Below are positions 24,831 through 34,246 of a stretch of 64,000 nucleotides of DNA, one piece after another (position 1 is the first letter of the stretch; each line of letters begins with the position of its first letter). The translations under genes and the position numbers were made by a program. The stretch is taken from contig NZ_CP115159.1 in assembly GCF_027594425.1 (NCBI RefSeq), positions 1,663,001-1,727,000 of the forward strand, read 5' to 3'. This stretch comes from Zunongwangia sp. HGR-M22. Its GTDB lineage: Bacteria; Bacteroidota; Bacteroidia; Flavobacteriales; Flavobacteriaceae. The notes beneath the pieces are model-generated. The model made no database searches, was not told where the DNA came from, and saw only the letters and a program-made list of their open reading frames with translations.

Positions 24831-26393
24831 TTACAGTGCTTCCTCAAATAGTAAATTAGTATTTGGATCTAAATCTATCGATACCGGTTTTTCTGAAACT
24901 TCAATCTCAAAAGTTTCTTTCTTTTTAGTAATATCAAATTCGATAGTTTTTGGCTCCTTTGTGGCAAAATTTAGTTGAAGCTCTAACGGAAATTTAAATT
25001 GATTTTTCTGAAGCTGCCGAACCGTAATTTTAAGTTTTCCATTTTTAAAACTTTGATCGATCTTCAATTTTGGCTGGCCGTATTGCGTGGTCCATTGCTC
25101 AAAAAATAGATCTAAATCATCTCCTGAAGCTGCTTCGAATTCAGCTTTTAGATCTGCTGAAGTCGCATTACTGAATTTAAATTTTTGATAATATTCTCTA
25201 ATAGCATTCCAAAAATTATCGTCGCCTACTTTTCTGCGAAGCATATGCAACACCCATGCACCTTTTTGATAGGAGTTTGGATTCAGTAATTCCATTAAAT
25301 CGGTTCTGGAACTATCGATGACCGCCGTTTTTGTCGTTTGACTAAAACCGATTACTTGGCGTCGTTCCTCTTGTAATTTCTCGTCTAATTTTGATTTTCC
25401 GTATTTATGCTCAGCATACAGATCGGTAAAATAAGTGGCAAAACCTTCGCTTAGCCACAGATGCGACCAGTCAATTTCGGAAGCTGAATCTCCAAACCAC
25501 TGATGTGCAATTTCATGTGCTAAAAGAAATTCTGATGAACGTTTCCCATCAACAGAATTTTCAAAATAAAAGATATTTCCGGCGTTTTCCATTCCCCCAT
25601 ATCGAGTGGTCGATTGTACGTTCGCTAATTTTGTAAACGGAAAAGGCGCAATATTTTCAGTAAAAAATGATAAGATTTCTTCAGCCTGTTCGTAATCGTA
25701 AAAACCAGCTTCTTTATTTTCAGGATACACCCAAGATGAAAGCGGAATTTCATCAATTTCGCCCAAATGCTGTACGGCAAATTCAGCCACGCCAATCACC
25801 ATCACTTTGGTAGGTAAGTTTAATGGCGAAGAATATACATAAAGTGTTTTCTCTTCGTTAAGATTGGTCATTTCGTGAAGTGTTCCTGTAGCCACAACTT
25901 GATATTTTGAAGGTGCAGACACATAAAAAGAAACCTTCGCTTTATCTGAAGGATGATCGATTACCGGCAGCCATAGATGTGCTCTATTTGGCCAATTATC
26001 ACCAAAAAATGTACGATCTCCATATTTATTTTCACTAATTATGAGTCCGTCTTTTGGCACTCCATGATAATAGATCCTAATTTCTTCTTCAGAAGTAGTG
26101 CTGATGCTTAATTTCTCTTCGGAATGTTTGAAATCTAGATTTTTACCATTTTGAAGAATACTGTCTACACTCATTCCTTTACCATTTTCTTCCGAAGCAA
26201 AATCCAGCGCTAAAACACCTGAATCTTCTGTGTATTTAAAATCGATAAGCGCTTTTCCTTTAATGACATCATTGTTGTCATTCAGATCTAGATGAAATTC
26301 ATATTCTAGGATATCTACTTTTGGATTTTGCGCAAACAATAGAGCAGGAGTCAGGATATTCAGGATAGAGAGTAGAAAAAAATTGCGTTTCAT
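24831..26393 (-). CDS. Exported M1-family zinc metallopeptidase
   Basis: This is an aminopeptidase N-like enzyme. GGMENAGNIFYF is the exopeptidase/substrate motif, and HEIAHQWFGDSASEIDWSHLWLSEGFATYF contains HExxH-x18-E (zinc ligands and catalytic Glu). The protein begins MKRNFFLLSILNILTPALLF, a signal peptide cleaved after FAQ, so I place the start at 26393 rather than at the in-frame ATG 36 nt upstream. At 520 residues it has the catalytic core and lacks the long C-terminal ERAP-type domain of E. coli PepN. It probably trims exported or imported peptides. Confidence 0.92.
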   Translation of the reverse strand: MKRNFFLLSILNILTPALLFAQNPKVDILEYEFHLDLNDNNDVIKGKALIDFKYTEDSGVLALDFASEENGKGMSVDSILQNGKNLDFKHSEEKLSISTTSEEEIRIYYHGVPKDGLIISENKYGDRTFFGDNWPNRAHLWLPVIDHPSDKAKVSFYVSAPSKYQVVATGTLHEMTNLNEEKTLYVYSSPLNLPTKVMVIGVAEFAVQHLGEIDEIPLSSWVYPENKEAGFYDYEQAEEILSFFTENIAPFPFTKLANVQSTTRYGGMENAGNIFYFENSVDGKRSSEFLLAHEIAHQWFGDSASEIDWSHLWLSEGFATYFTDLYAEHKYGKSKLDEKLQEERRQVIGFSQTTKTAVIDSSRTDLMELLNPNSYQKGAWVLHMLRRKVGDDNFWNAIREYYQKFKFSNATSADLKAEFEAASGDDLDLFFEQWTTQYGQPKLKIDQSFKNGKLKITVRQLQKNQFKFPLELQLNFATKEPKTIEFDITKKKETFEIEVSEKPVSIDLDPNTNLLFEEAL

Positions 26394-26443
26394 TTTATCG
26401 ATTTTGAGCTTTAAAATTACTGTTTTCAATTCAGCTAGAAAAT

Positions 26444-26478
26444 AAAAAAGCCGCTTCTATGTAAAAAGCGGCTTTTTT
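26444..26478. terminator. Strong bidirectional terminator
   Basis: AAAAAAGCCGCTT (26444-26456) pairs perfectly with AAGCGGCTTTTTT (26466-26478) across a nine-base loop. A and T runs on each strand make it bidirectional. It most likely ends transcription of the aldo/keto reductase before it reaches the M1 gene. Confidence 0.85.
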
Positions 26479-26492
26479 AATTATCAACTATT

Positions 26493-26593
26493 CGTCATTC
26501 CGTTCCGATAGCTATCGGAATTGTTCCGGAATCTCATAAAGATTGTAAAATAAAAATTATAGACTGAGACACTGAATCAAGTTCAGGGGTGAC
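26493..26593. repeat. Dispersed intergenic palindromes, two units
   Basis: The first unit (26493-26536) contains CGTCATTCCG and CGGAATCTCAT around an 18-bp perfect palindrome TTCCGATAGCTATCGGAA (26503-26520). The second unit (26566-26593) reads GAGAC-ACTGAATCAAGTTCAGG-GGTGAC. Related elements appear at 34100-34128 and 35175-35206. These mobile-looking palindromic intergenic repeats are common in Flavobacteriia and resemble REP/BIME elements. Confidence 0.75.
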
Positions 26594-26640
26594 TGTAATT
26601 CCATCTTGACATTTAGCTCACATTTTATTCATTTAAAAAA

Positions 26641-27633
26641 TTAGAATTGCGGAGTTTCACAACGCTCGTCAATTAATCCTTCGCTTTTGAGATCTATCCA
26701 AAAGTCTTTTGGGATTTTCGCATTAAAAGCTTTCATGTTTTCGATGGTTTGGTAAGGCTTGCTGGCTCCGGCTAAAACGGTGTCGACAACCTTTGGTGCA
26801 TAAGAAAACTGTATCGCAGCTTTCGCAAGATCAACATCGTAATTATCTGCAATTTTGATCATCTTTTTATAGCGAGCGTCAACATCTTCCGGCATTTCCC
26901 CAGCATAGTTGTAGCGCTTTTGTCCGCCCAACAACCCTGCATTAAAAGGAGCTGCTACAATTAGACCAACACCGCTTTCTTCAACTTTAGGAAATAAACG
27001 GTCTAAAGAATCTTTATGGTCGATCAAGGAATATTGTATTGCAGATAGAAACAAATCTGGATCTGCATAATCAATTGTTCTTAAAATAGGCTCTACCGTG
27101 TTTACGCCGAGTCCCCAACCTTTAATTAATCCTTCTTCGCGCATTTTGCTAAGTTCTGGCATGGCACCTTTTTTAGCAATTTCAAAATGTTCTTCCCAAT
27201 CGCCAAGATCGGCATTGTTATCTGGAGAGAGATCGTGGATAAATGCATAATCTATACTTTCTACGCCAAGTCGCTGCAAACTATCCTCTACAGAACGTCG
27301 AACAGCTTCTGCCGAATAATCATAGCGATAATCAAATGGAGCAGGGTCTACCCATTGCGTATCTGGAATATTTTTGGTTGGAGTAAACAAACGACCAACT
27401 TTGGTCGATAAAATATACTCTTCTCGTTGCTTATTTTTTAGAAAATGCCCCATACGGCGCTCGCTTAAACCCAAACCATACCAGGGAGAGGTATCATATT
27501 GTCTAATGCCGCATTCCCAAGCAGCTTCAAGCGTTTCCCAGGATTGTTTGTCACTCACTTTTTCAAAACCGTTTCCAACAGCAACGCCACCAAATGCCAG
27601 TTTTTCAAGTTTTAAATTTTTCTTCTTACTCAT
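26641..27633 (-). CDS. Aldo/keto reductase (D-threo-aldose/fucose dehydrogenase-like)
   Basis: This 330-residue NAD(P)-dependent TIM-barrel oxidoreductase has the catalytic tetrad regions: IRQYDTSPWYGLGLSERRMG (Asp, Tyr), STKVGRL (Lys) and DYAFIHD (His). The spacing and QRLGVESIDYAFIHDLSP are typical of the aldose 1-dehydrogenase branch that oxidises L-fucose-like sugars, but the substrate is uncertain. It is preceded by its own 205-nt upstream region shared with the sterol desaturase gene, and followed by a strong terminator. Confidence 0.88.
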   Translation of the reverse strand: MSKKKNLKLEKLAFGGVAVGNGFEKVSDKQSWETLEAAWECGIRQYDTSPWYGLGLSERRMGHFLKNKQREEYILSTKVGRLFTPTKNIPDTQWVDPAPFDYRYDYSAEAVRRSVEDSLQRLGVESIDYAFIHDLSPDNNADLGDWEEHFEIAKKGAMPELSKMREEGLIKGWGLGVNTVEPILRTIDYADPDLFLSAIQYSLIDHKDSLDRLFPKVEESGVGLIVAAPFNAGLLGGQKRYNYAGEMPEDVDARYKKMIKIADNYDVDLAKAAIQFSYAPKVVDTVLAGASKPYQTIENMKAFNAKIPKDFWIDLKSEGLIDERCETPQF

Positions 27634-27776
27634 TTCCTTCTTTTCTTTAATCTGAATTTAGCGGGAAATTACTAAAGAATATCTTTATAACGCCTATGTT
27701 TAACGGCTTATAACACTAAAAGCTTTTCGCGTGTTAAGATTTCGTTGATGCTTCTATAACTGTATAAAACAGCATT

Positions 27777-27820
27777 GTAACAAAAGTTACTGGTCTTGCT
27801 TAAGGTTTTATTTACTTTTG
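27777..27820 (+). promoter_or_regulatory. Operator GTAAC-N4-GTTAC and -7 box of the persulfide dioxygenase operon
   Basis: The palindrome GTAAC-AAAA-GTTAC occupies 27777-27790 and the perfect -7 box TACTTTTG lies at 27813-27820, exactly 22 nt downstream. The ATG follows at 27839. This is the same geometry as at 14350 and 35243, so the same Crp/Fnr-type regulator is inferred. Confidence 0.75.
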
Positions 27821-27838
27821 CTCTGGAAGAAATTAAAA

Positions 27839-28720
27839 ATGGACAAATACGTAAAAATAATTCAGGATTCGTTTACCGGGTATTTTGATTATCTGGTGCA
27901 GGAGATCACTAATCCTTCCTGGACTAATTATTTTTACTGGTTAATCGCCATTTCTTTACTTGTTTGGATTATAGAAATTGTTTTGCCCTGGCGCAAAAAT
28001 CAGCCTGTTTTTAGAAAAGATTTTTGGCTGGATGGCTTTTATATCATTTTCAATTTCTTCCTGTTTTCGTTGATTGGTTACAACGCATTATCGAATGTTG
28101 GTGTAGCTATTTTCAATGATTTTCTGGGACTTTTTGGCTTAGAAAATATTGTAGCCATTAATATCCAAAACCTGCCAGTTTGGGGTCAGCTTTTGATCAT
28201 GTTCGTGATTGCCGATTTTATTCAGTGGAATGTTCATCGACAGCTACATAAACGTCCCTGGTTATGGCAATTTCATAAAGTACATCATAGCGTAAAACAA
28301 ATGGGGTTCGCAGCGCAGTTCAGGTTTCATTTTATGGAAACGATTGTTTATAAAACCGCACAGTATATCCCGTTGGCGATGATAGGTTTTGGCATCCAGG
28401 AGTTTTTTATCGTCCACATGTTCAGTGTGCTTGTTGGTCACCTAAATCATGCAAATGTGGGCTGGAATTATGGATTTTTAGGCTATATTTTTAATAATCC
28501 AAAAATGCATATCTGGCATCACTCCAAAGATTTACCAGAGTCACATCCCTATGGAATGAATTTCGGACTCAGTTTGAGTATTTGGGATTATCTTTTTAAG
28601 ACAGCATATATTCCGAAGAGCGGAAAAAATATCGAATTGGGTTTTGAAGGAGACGATAATTTCCCGGAAAGTTTTAAAGAGCAAATGGTTTTTCCGTTTA
28701 AAAATAAAGAAGTGAAATAA
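27839..28720 (+). CDS. Sterol desaturase/fatty acid hydroxylase-like membrane di-iron protein
   Basis: This 293-residue membrane protein has about four hydrophobic segments and the His-box set of the fatty acid hydroxylase superfamily: HRQLH (about residue 136), HKVHH (about 150) and, near the C-terminus, HIWHH. These bind a di-iron centre for oxygen-dependent hydroxylation or desaturation of a lipid. ATG at 27839 is preferred over the TTG at 27818, which lies in the -7 box. It lies 16 nt before the persulfide dioxygenase gene. Why a lipid hydroxylase should share a sulfur-response promoter is unknown; a direct sulfur role is not excluded. Confidence 0.88.
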   Translation: MDKYVKIIQDSFTGYFDYLVQEITNPSWTNYFYWLIAISLLVWIIEIVLPWRKNQPVFRKDFWLDGFYIIFNFFLFSLIGYNALSNVGVAIFNDFLGLFGLENIVAINIQNLPVWGQLLIMFVIADFIQWNVHRQLHKRPWLWQFHKVHHSVKQMGFAAQFRFHFMETIVYKTAQYIPLAMIGFGIQEFFIVHMFSVLVGHLNHANVGWNYGFLGYIFNNPKMHIWHHSKDLPESHPYGMNFGLSLSIWDYLFKTAYIPKSGKNIELGFEGDDNFPESFKEQMVFPFKNKEVK

Positions 28721-28736
28721 CGAAAGAATATAAAAA

Positions 28737-30074
28737 ATGATTATAAAACAGTTTAATGACGAGGCTTTAGCACATTATTCGTACGCCATTGTAAGTGAAG
28801 GTGAAATGGCGCTGGTAGATCCATCAAGAAATCCCATGGCGTATTATAAGTTTGCTGAAGAACACAATGCGAAAATCGTCGCGGTTTTTGAAACCCATCC
28901 TCATGCCGATTTTATTAGCAGTCATTTACAAATTAATGAAGAAACTGCCGCAACTATTTTTGTAAGCAAATTGGTAGGCGCAGATTATGATCATAAAAGT
29001 TTTGACGAAGGTGATACGTTCGAATTAGGAAAAGTTACTTTTAGCGCTTTAAATACGCCAGGTCACAGTCCAGATAGTATTACGGTCGTTGCCAAGGATG
29101 GAGAAGACACTGCGCTATTTACCGGAGATACCTTATTTATAGGAAATGTTGGCCGGCCAGATTTGCGTGAAAACGCCGGGAATATGAAAGCCAAGCGTAT
29201 CGATCTTGCCAAGCAAATGTATAACACCATGCAAACTAAATTTAATGATTTGCCGGGCGATGCTTTGGTATATCCGGCACATGGTGCAGGCTCGTTGTGT
29301 GGTAAAAATATGAGTAGCGATTCTTCCGGTACTTTAGGAAATGAGCGCATGGGAAACTGGGCTTTTAAAGAACAAACCGAAGATGAATTTGTAGACGAAA
29401 TTCTAAAAGATCAGCCTTTTATTCCTTCTTATTTTGGTTTTGATGTTGATATTAATAAAGCCGGAGCTTTAAACGTGCAGAAAGCAAAATATAATGTTCC
29501 GATTTTCCTTAATGTAGATGAAATTGAAGAAAGTTTACCGATCGTTGATAGTAGAGGCGGAGATATTTTTAAAAAATCCCATTTACCGGGAAGTATCAAT
29601 ATTATGGCGACATCGCCTAAGCAAAAGTTTGAAACATGGTTAGGAGCGATCATTCAGCCAAAAGAAGCTTTTTATTTAGTGGCGCCTTCAGTTGAGGACA
29701 TTGATGCTTTGTTGGAGCGTGTTGCTAAAATTGGTTACGAAAAACATCTGAAAGCGATCATTACTGTTGCTGAAGATCTTGAAGGTTCTACCGAATTTTT
29801 AGCGGTAGACGATTTTAAAGAAAATCCTTCAGAATACACGATTGTAGATATTAGAAATACTTCTGAAGTTGAAGAAGGGAAGTTTTTTGAAAGTGCGATT
29901 GCCATTCCGCTAAATGAATTAAGAGATCGTACAGACGAAATCCCAACAGATAAACCAGTCGTTGTGCATTGTGCCGGCGGCTATCGATCTGCAGCCGGAA
30001 GCAGCATTGTAGATAAGCAGTTAAGCGGAATTAAAGTTTTTGATCTAAGTGATGCTGTAAATGATTTCAAATAA
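28737..30074 (+). CDS. MBL-fold persulfide dioxygenase fused to two rhodanese domains
   Basis: The 445-residue protein joins an ETHE1-like domain (about 1-200; HPHADFISSH, TPGHSPDS, FTGDTLFIG, YPAHGAG, NVGRPDL) to two rhodanese domains. The first rhodanese (about 255-345) has no active Cys; the second (about 360-445) has the catalytic VVHCAGGYRS with Cys about 411. ETHE1 enzymes oxidise glutathione or other low-molecular persulfide to sulfite, and rhodaneses pass sulfane sulfur, so the fusion couples persulfide oxidation to thiosulfate formation. Its placement under the operator shared with TauE/SafE and YeeE strongly supports a sulfide-oxidation pathway. Confidence 0.93.
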   Translation: MIIKQFNDEALAHYSYAIVSEGEMALVDPSRNPMAYYKFAEEHNAKIVAVFETHPHADFISSHLQINEETAATIFVSKLVGADYDHKSFDEGDTFELGKVTFSALNTPGHSPDSITVVAKDGEDTALFTGDTLFIGNVGRPDLRENAGNMKAKRIDLAKQMYNTMQTKFNDLPGDALVYPAHGAGSLCGKNMSSDSSGTLGNERMGNWAFKEQTEDEFVDEILKDQPFIPSYFGFDVDINKAGALNVQKAKYNVPIFLNVDEIEESLPIVDSRGGDIFKKSHLPGSINIMATSPKQKFETWLGAIIQPKEAFYLVAPSVEDIDALLERVAKIGYEKHLKAIITVAEDLEGSTEFLAVDDFKENPSEYTIVDIRNTSEVEEGKFFESAIAIPLNELRDRTDEIPTDKPVVVHCAGGYRSAAGSSIVDKQLSGIKVFDLSDAVNDFK

Positions 30075-30110
30075 TTATAATTGATATTTTCTTTTATAAA
30101 ATTTTGAGTG

Positions 30111-30143
30111 AATCCCAATTTCTAATTGAAATTGGGATTTTTC
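30111..30143 (+). terminator. Intrinsic terminator after the persulfide dioxygenase operon
   Basis: AATCCCAATTTC (30111-30122) and GAAATTGGGATT (30128-30139) form a perfect 12-bp stem around TAATT, followed by TTTTC. Confidence 0.85.
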
Positions 30144-30276
30144 TTTATGTCGAAATTCGATGTTTCGGAGCATTATTTTCAGAATATTTATAAATTATTA
30201 ATAATTAATTAAAAACCTTAATAATTTTCTATATTTACAAAGCTTGTTGCTTAAAATGAGCAAAATTTGATCAAAT

Positions 30277-30762
30277 ATGGGGAAAAAGTTTAAGCTTAAA
30301 GTGAATGAAACATCAGAATTTGAGTTTACCGAAGACCAGATTTCAGATTTAGACATTCAAACTACTGATAATGCAAGTTTTCATGTACTTCATAAACATA
30401 AATCCTTTAAAGCTTCCGTTGAAAAAAGTGATTTTCTAAAAAGGCAGTATTCGATAAAAATCAACTCCAATCTTTACAATATTAGTATCGCAAACGATTT
30501 AGATCTTTTAATAGAAAAAATGGGTCTTTCCCTGGGATCTGCGCAATTGATCAATAACATTAAAGCGCCTATGCCTGGATTGATTCTGGAAGTAAATGTT
30601 CAAGAAGGCGCAGTTGTGAAAGAAGGTGATTATTTACTGGTTTTGGAAGCCATGAAGATGGAAAATACAATTACAGCACCCAGAGACGGAGTAGTAAAAA
30701 GTATCCAGATCAAAAATGGTGAAACTGTAGAGAAAAATCAATTGCTTATCGAAATGGAGTAA
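30277..30762 (+). CDS. Biotin carboxyl carrier protein of an acyl-CoA carboxylase
   Basis: This 161-residue protein ends in a lipoyl/biotinyl domain with the biotinylation motif EAMKMEN (Lys127) and NGETVEKNQLLIEME. A hinge of about 30 residues and a less conserved N-terminal part (about 1-90) precede it. It is the carrier that shuttles carboxybiotin between the biotin carboxylase and carboxyltransferase encoded next to it. It lies 27 nt before the biotin carboxylase gene. TATATTTA at 30230-30237 is a likely -7 box for the operon. Confidence 0.93.
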   Translation: MGKKFKLKVNETSEFEFTEDQISDLDIQTTDNASFHVLHKHKSFKASVEKSDFLKRQYSIKINSNLYNISIANDLDLLIEKMGLSLGSAQLINNIKAPMPGLILEVNVQEGAVVKEGDYLLVLEAMKMENTITAPRDGVVKSIQIKNGETVEKNQLLIEME

Positions 30763-30789
30763 TCTCTATTGCCTTAAAAATCAGGAAAA

Positions 30790-32244
30790 ATGAAAAAAAT
30801 ATTAGTAGCTAACCGTGGTGAGATTGCCTTGCGAGTACTAAAAACTATTCAGAAAATGGGCATTAAAACCGTGGCTATTTTTTCTGAAGCCGATAGAAAT
30901 GCGCCGCACGTTAAATTTGCTGATGAAGCAGTTTGTGTTGGCCCTGCACCTTCTAATCAGTCTTATTTATTAGGAGATAAAATTATTGAAATATGTAAAG
31001 AATTGAATGTTGACGGAATTCATCCCGGATACGGATTTTTAAGTGAGAATGGCGATTTTGCTGAAGCTGTAGAAGAGGCCGGGATCTCGTTTATCGGTCC
31101 GCGTAGTAAAGCCATACGAATCATGGGAAGCAAACTCGCTGCCAAAGACGCGGTGAAAAAATACGATATTCCTATGGTCCCCGGGATCGATGAAGCGATC
31201 ACCGATACGGCGGAAGCTAAAAACATCGCTAAAGAAATTGGTTACCCTATATTGATAAAAGCTTCCGCAGGTGGCGGCGGAAAAGGAATGCGAGTGGTAG
31301 AGCGGGAAAAAGATCTGGAAGATCAAATGAAACGTGCCATTAGTGAAGCCGAATCTGCCTTTGGGGATGGTTCTGTTTTTATCGAAAAGTATGTAGCTTC
31401 TCCACGACATATCGAGATTCAGATTTTGGCCGATATGCATGGGAATACATTGCATTTATTTGAGCGAGAATGTTCGGTACAACGTCGGCATCAAAAAGTG
31501 ATAGAAGAAGCTCCATCTATAGTTTTAGATGAGAAACTTCGGGACGAAATGGGAAAAGCAGCCGTTCGGGTTGCAGAAGCCTGCGATTATGTTGGAGCCG
31601 GTACCGTGGAGTTCTTATTCGATGAAAATCGAAACTTTTATTTTTTAGAGATGAATACAAGACTTCAGGTAGAGCATCCCGTAACCGAATATATCACAGG
31701 AGTAGATCTAGTTGAAGAGCAAATTAAAATTGCAAGGGGAGAGCAGCTAAGCATCAAACAGGAGGAATTGAAAATTACTGGTCATGCGCTGGAGTTGCGG
31801 GTGTATGCCGAAGATCCTATGGACAATTTTCTGCCAAGCGTTGGGAAATTAGAGAAATATAAAATTCCTTCCGGAGAGAAAATTCGGGTAGATAATGGAT
31901 TTGAAGAAGGAATGGACGTACCAATTTATTACGATCCTATGCTGGCAAAATTAATTACCTACGGAAAAAATCGAGAAGAAGCGATCCAATTAATGATCAA
32001 AGCCATAGATGATTACCAGGTGGAAGGTGTTTCTACAACGCTGAGTTTCGGGAAATTTGTTTTTGAACATGAAGCTTTTACTTCAGGGAATTTTGATACC
32101 CATTTTGTAAAGAAATATTATTCCCCTGAAAAGCTTAAAAATGAAATTGAAGAAGAATCCAGCCTGGCCGCTCTAATTGCTTTGAGACAATATTTAAAAG
32201 ATCAGAAAAAACTAAGATTACCAATTACTGAAGCCAGAGAGTAA
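30790..32244 (+). CDS. Biotin carboxylase subunit of acyl-CoA carboxylase
   Basis: This 484-residue ATP-grasp enzyme carboxylates the biotin of the carrier protein. It has the signature KILVANRGEIALRVLKT, the glycine-rich ATP loop KASAGGGGKGMRVV, FERECSVQRRHQKVIEEAP and EMNTRLQVEHPVTE, with the biotin carboxylase C domain after about residue 335. It is about 35 residues longer than E. coli AccC. The associated carboxyltransferase is of the PCC-beta type, so this is a propionyl-CoA or related acyl-CoA carboxylase rather than AccABCD; substrate not proven. Confidence 0.93.
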   Translation: MKKILVANRGEIALRVLKTIQKMGIKTVAIFSEADRNAPHVKFADEAVCVGPAPSNQSYLLGDKIIEICKELNVDGIHPGYGFLSENGDFAEAVEEAGISFIGPRSKAIRIMGSKLAAKDAVKKYDIPMVPGIDEAITDTAEAKNIAKEIGYPILIKASAGGGGKGMRVVEREKDLEDQMKRAISEAESAFGDGSVFIEKYVASPRHIEIQILADMHGNTLHLFERECSVQRRHQKVIEEAPSIVLDEKLRDEMGKAAVRVAEACDYVGAGTVEFLFDENRNFYFLEMNTRLQVEHPVTEYITGVDLVEEQIKIARGEQLSIKQEELKITGHALELRVYAEDPMDNFLPSVGKLEKYKIPSGEKIRVDNGFEEGMDVPIYYDPMLAKLITYGKNREEAIQLMIKAIDDYQVEGVSTTLSFGKFVFEHEAFTSGNFDTHFVKKYYSPEKLKNEIEEESSLAALIALRQYLKDQKKLRLPITEARE

Positions 32245-32391
32245 GAGCAGTAGGCGATTATCAGTGGGTAGTGACAGTTATCAGTGAGGGTAAATTTGAA
32301 AATGTGCTAATTTGTCAATTTTGAAATTCTAATCGATAGCATTACTACTGAAAGCTGAATGCTAGCAGCTGACAGCTAAACATTAAAACCC
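32245..32391 (+). repeat. Intergenic tract of CTGA/AGC-type degenerate repeats
   Basis: The stretch after the biotin carboxylase stop contains tandem, slightly varying units such as AAAGCTGAATGC, TAGCAGCTGACAGC and TATCAGTG. Similar text occurs at 34180-34210 and 54394-54463. It has no open frame. It looks like an expanded, diverged microsatellite typical of intergenic DNA of some Flavobacteriia. Confidence 0.5.
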
Positions 32392-33936
32392 ATGAGTAAG
32401 AAAAACATAGAGCAATTAAATCAAAGAATTGAACAGGCGCATCTTGGCGGTGGTGAAAAGCGAATAGCGAAGCAGCATGAAAAGAAAAAGCTTACCGCAA
32501 GAGAACGGGTTGATTATCTGCTAGATGAAGGTTCTTTTGAAGAAATAGGGATTTTGGTAACGCATCGTACTACCGATTTTGGAATGCAGGATCAAAAGTT
32601 CTATGGAGATGGGGTTGTAACGGGTTACGGTACGATTAATGGCCGACTTGTTTATGTTTTTGCTCAGGATTTTACGGTTTTTGGTGGAGCGCTGTCTGAG
32701 ACTCATGCTGAAAAGATCTGCAAAGTAATGGATTTGGCGGTAAAAACCGGCGCGCCGATAATTGGTTTAAATGATTCTGGAGGAGCGCGAATTCAGGAAG
32801 GCGTTAAATCTCTTGGTGGTTATGCCGATATTTTTCATCGTAATGTTAAAGCTTCAGGAGTGATTCCGCAGATCTCCGCTATTATGGGGCCGTGTGCTGG
32901 GGGAGCGGTGTATTCTCCCGCAATAACCGATTTTACAATCATGGTAGAGGATACCAGTTATATGTTCGTGACCGGACCAAATGTGGTAAAAACGGTAACT
33001 AATGAAAATGTAACTTCAGAAGAGTTGGGTGGTGCGAGTACGCATTCCACAAAATCTGGTGTTACTCATTTAACGGCCAATAACGATATTACCTGCTTAG
33101 AAGAGATCAAGAAGCTGATAAGCTATATGCCCCAAAATAATAAGCAAAAAACGGAAAAATTAGCTTTTGAGCCTCAGGATGAAATTCGTGAAAAACTGGA
33201 TGAAATTATTCCCGATAGTTCGAACAAACCTTACGATATGCATTCGGTTATTGAAGGAATTATCGATGCGGATTCTTTCTTTGAAATTCATAAAGCTTAT
33301 GCCGATAACATTATCGTTGGTTTTGCAAGATTAGGTGGTAGAAGTATTGGTATTGTTGCCAATCAGCCTATGAGTTTAGCCGGAGTTTTAGATGTGGACA
33401 GTTCTAAAAAAGCGGCTCGTTTTACACGTTTTTGCGATTGTTTTAATATTCCGATATTGGTTTTAGTTGATGTACCTGGATTTTTACCGGGAACCGATCA
33501 GGAATGGAATGGGATTATTCTGAATGGTGCTAAATTGTTGTATGCGCTTAGCGAAGCGACCGTGCCAAAAGTAACCGTGATTACCAGAAAAGCTTATGGT
33601 GGTGCTTACGATGTTATGAACAGCAAACATATTGGTGCCGATATGAATTTTGCCTGGCCAAGTGCTGAAATTGCCGTAATGGGAGCCAAAGGAGCAAGTG
33701 AAATAATCTTCAGAAAAGAAATTAAAGAAGCTGAAGATCCCGAACAAAAATTAGCCGAAAAAGAAGCTGAATATGCAGAAAAATTCGCTAATCCTTTTGA
33801 AGCTGCACAACGCGGATTCATTGATGAGGTAATTATGCCAAAAGACACGCGCAGAAAATTATTAAAAGCCTTTAGTATGCTCGAAAATAAAACGGTTCTA
33901 AGACCAGATCGTAAGCATGGGAATATTCCATTATAG
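32392..33936 (+). CDS. Acyl-CoA carboxylase carboxyltransferase (PCC beta type)
   Basis: This 514-residue carboxyltransferase has two crotonase-fold halves: an N-terminal half with [20 protein letters not shown] and [20 protein letters not shown], and a C-terminal half with [25 protein letters not shown] and [19 protein letters not shown]. It transfers the carboxyl from carboxybiotin to acyl-CoA, most often propionyl-CoA to methylmalonyl-CoA in this type. The length is normal. It is third in the operon, 147 nt after the biotin carboxylase, and probably shares its promoter. It has no recognised methylmalonyl-CoA mutase neighbour. Confidence 0.92.
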   Translation: MSKKNIEQLNQRIEQAHLGGGEKRIAKQHEKKKLTARERVDYLLDEGSFEEIGILVTHRTTDFGMQDQKFYGDGVVTGYGTINGRLVYVFAQDFTVFGGALSETHAEKICKVMDLAVKTGAPIIGLNDSGGARIQEGVKSLGGYADIFHRNVKASGVIPQISAIMGPCAGGAVYSPAITDFTIMVEDTSYMFVTGPNVVKTVTNENVTSEELGGASTHSTKSGVTHLTANNDITCLEEIKKLISYMPQNNKQKTEKLAFEPQDEIREKLDEIIPDSSNKPYDMHSVIEGIIDADSFFEIHKAYADNIIVGFARLGGRSIGIVANQPMSLAGVLDVDSSKKAARFTRFCDCFNIPILVLVDVPGFLPGTDQEWNGIILNGAKLLYALSEATVPKVTVITRKAYGGAYDVMNSKHIGADMNFAWPSAEIAVMGAKGASEIIFRKEIKEAEDPEQKLAEKEAEYAEKFANPFEAAQRGFIDEVIMPKDTRRKLLKAFSMLENKTVLRPDRKHGNIPL

Positions 33937-34246
33937 AGTTTAGACGGCTAAGCTTTTTAGATTTGAGATATTAGATCGCTTCGCTTTTAGAATCTGGATT
34001 TTTTATATTTTGAATGCTGAATGTTGTATGAATGAGTCAGTTGGCAAGAACTAAGAATAGGATTAATTGTATAGCGATTTTGATATTATAATAAGTAAAG
34101 TCGTCCTGAACTTGATTCAGGATCTCATCCTATTAGTTTGGATAATCTATTATATGTGATTCCTTATTGATGATATTTAAAGCTAAAAGCTGAGTGCTAA
34201 TGGCTAAAAATCTTCTATTTTTTCTTATGTTCCCAAAAAAATATAG
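33937..34246. repeat. Intergenic repeat tracts and palindrome, 310 nt without a gene
   Basis: This region contains TAGATTTGAGATATTAGA at 33958-33975, which matches 54326-54343 at 17 of 18 bases. A dispersed palindrome CCTGAA-CTTGA-TTCAGG with flanks CGT and ATCTCAT lies at 34100-34128. A degenerate run AAAGCTAAAAGCTGAGTGC lies near 34180. No gene or promoter is recognised until the -hydroxyacid dehydrogenase start at 34247. Confidence 0.6.
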
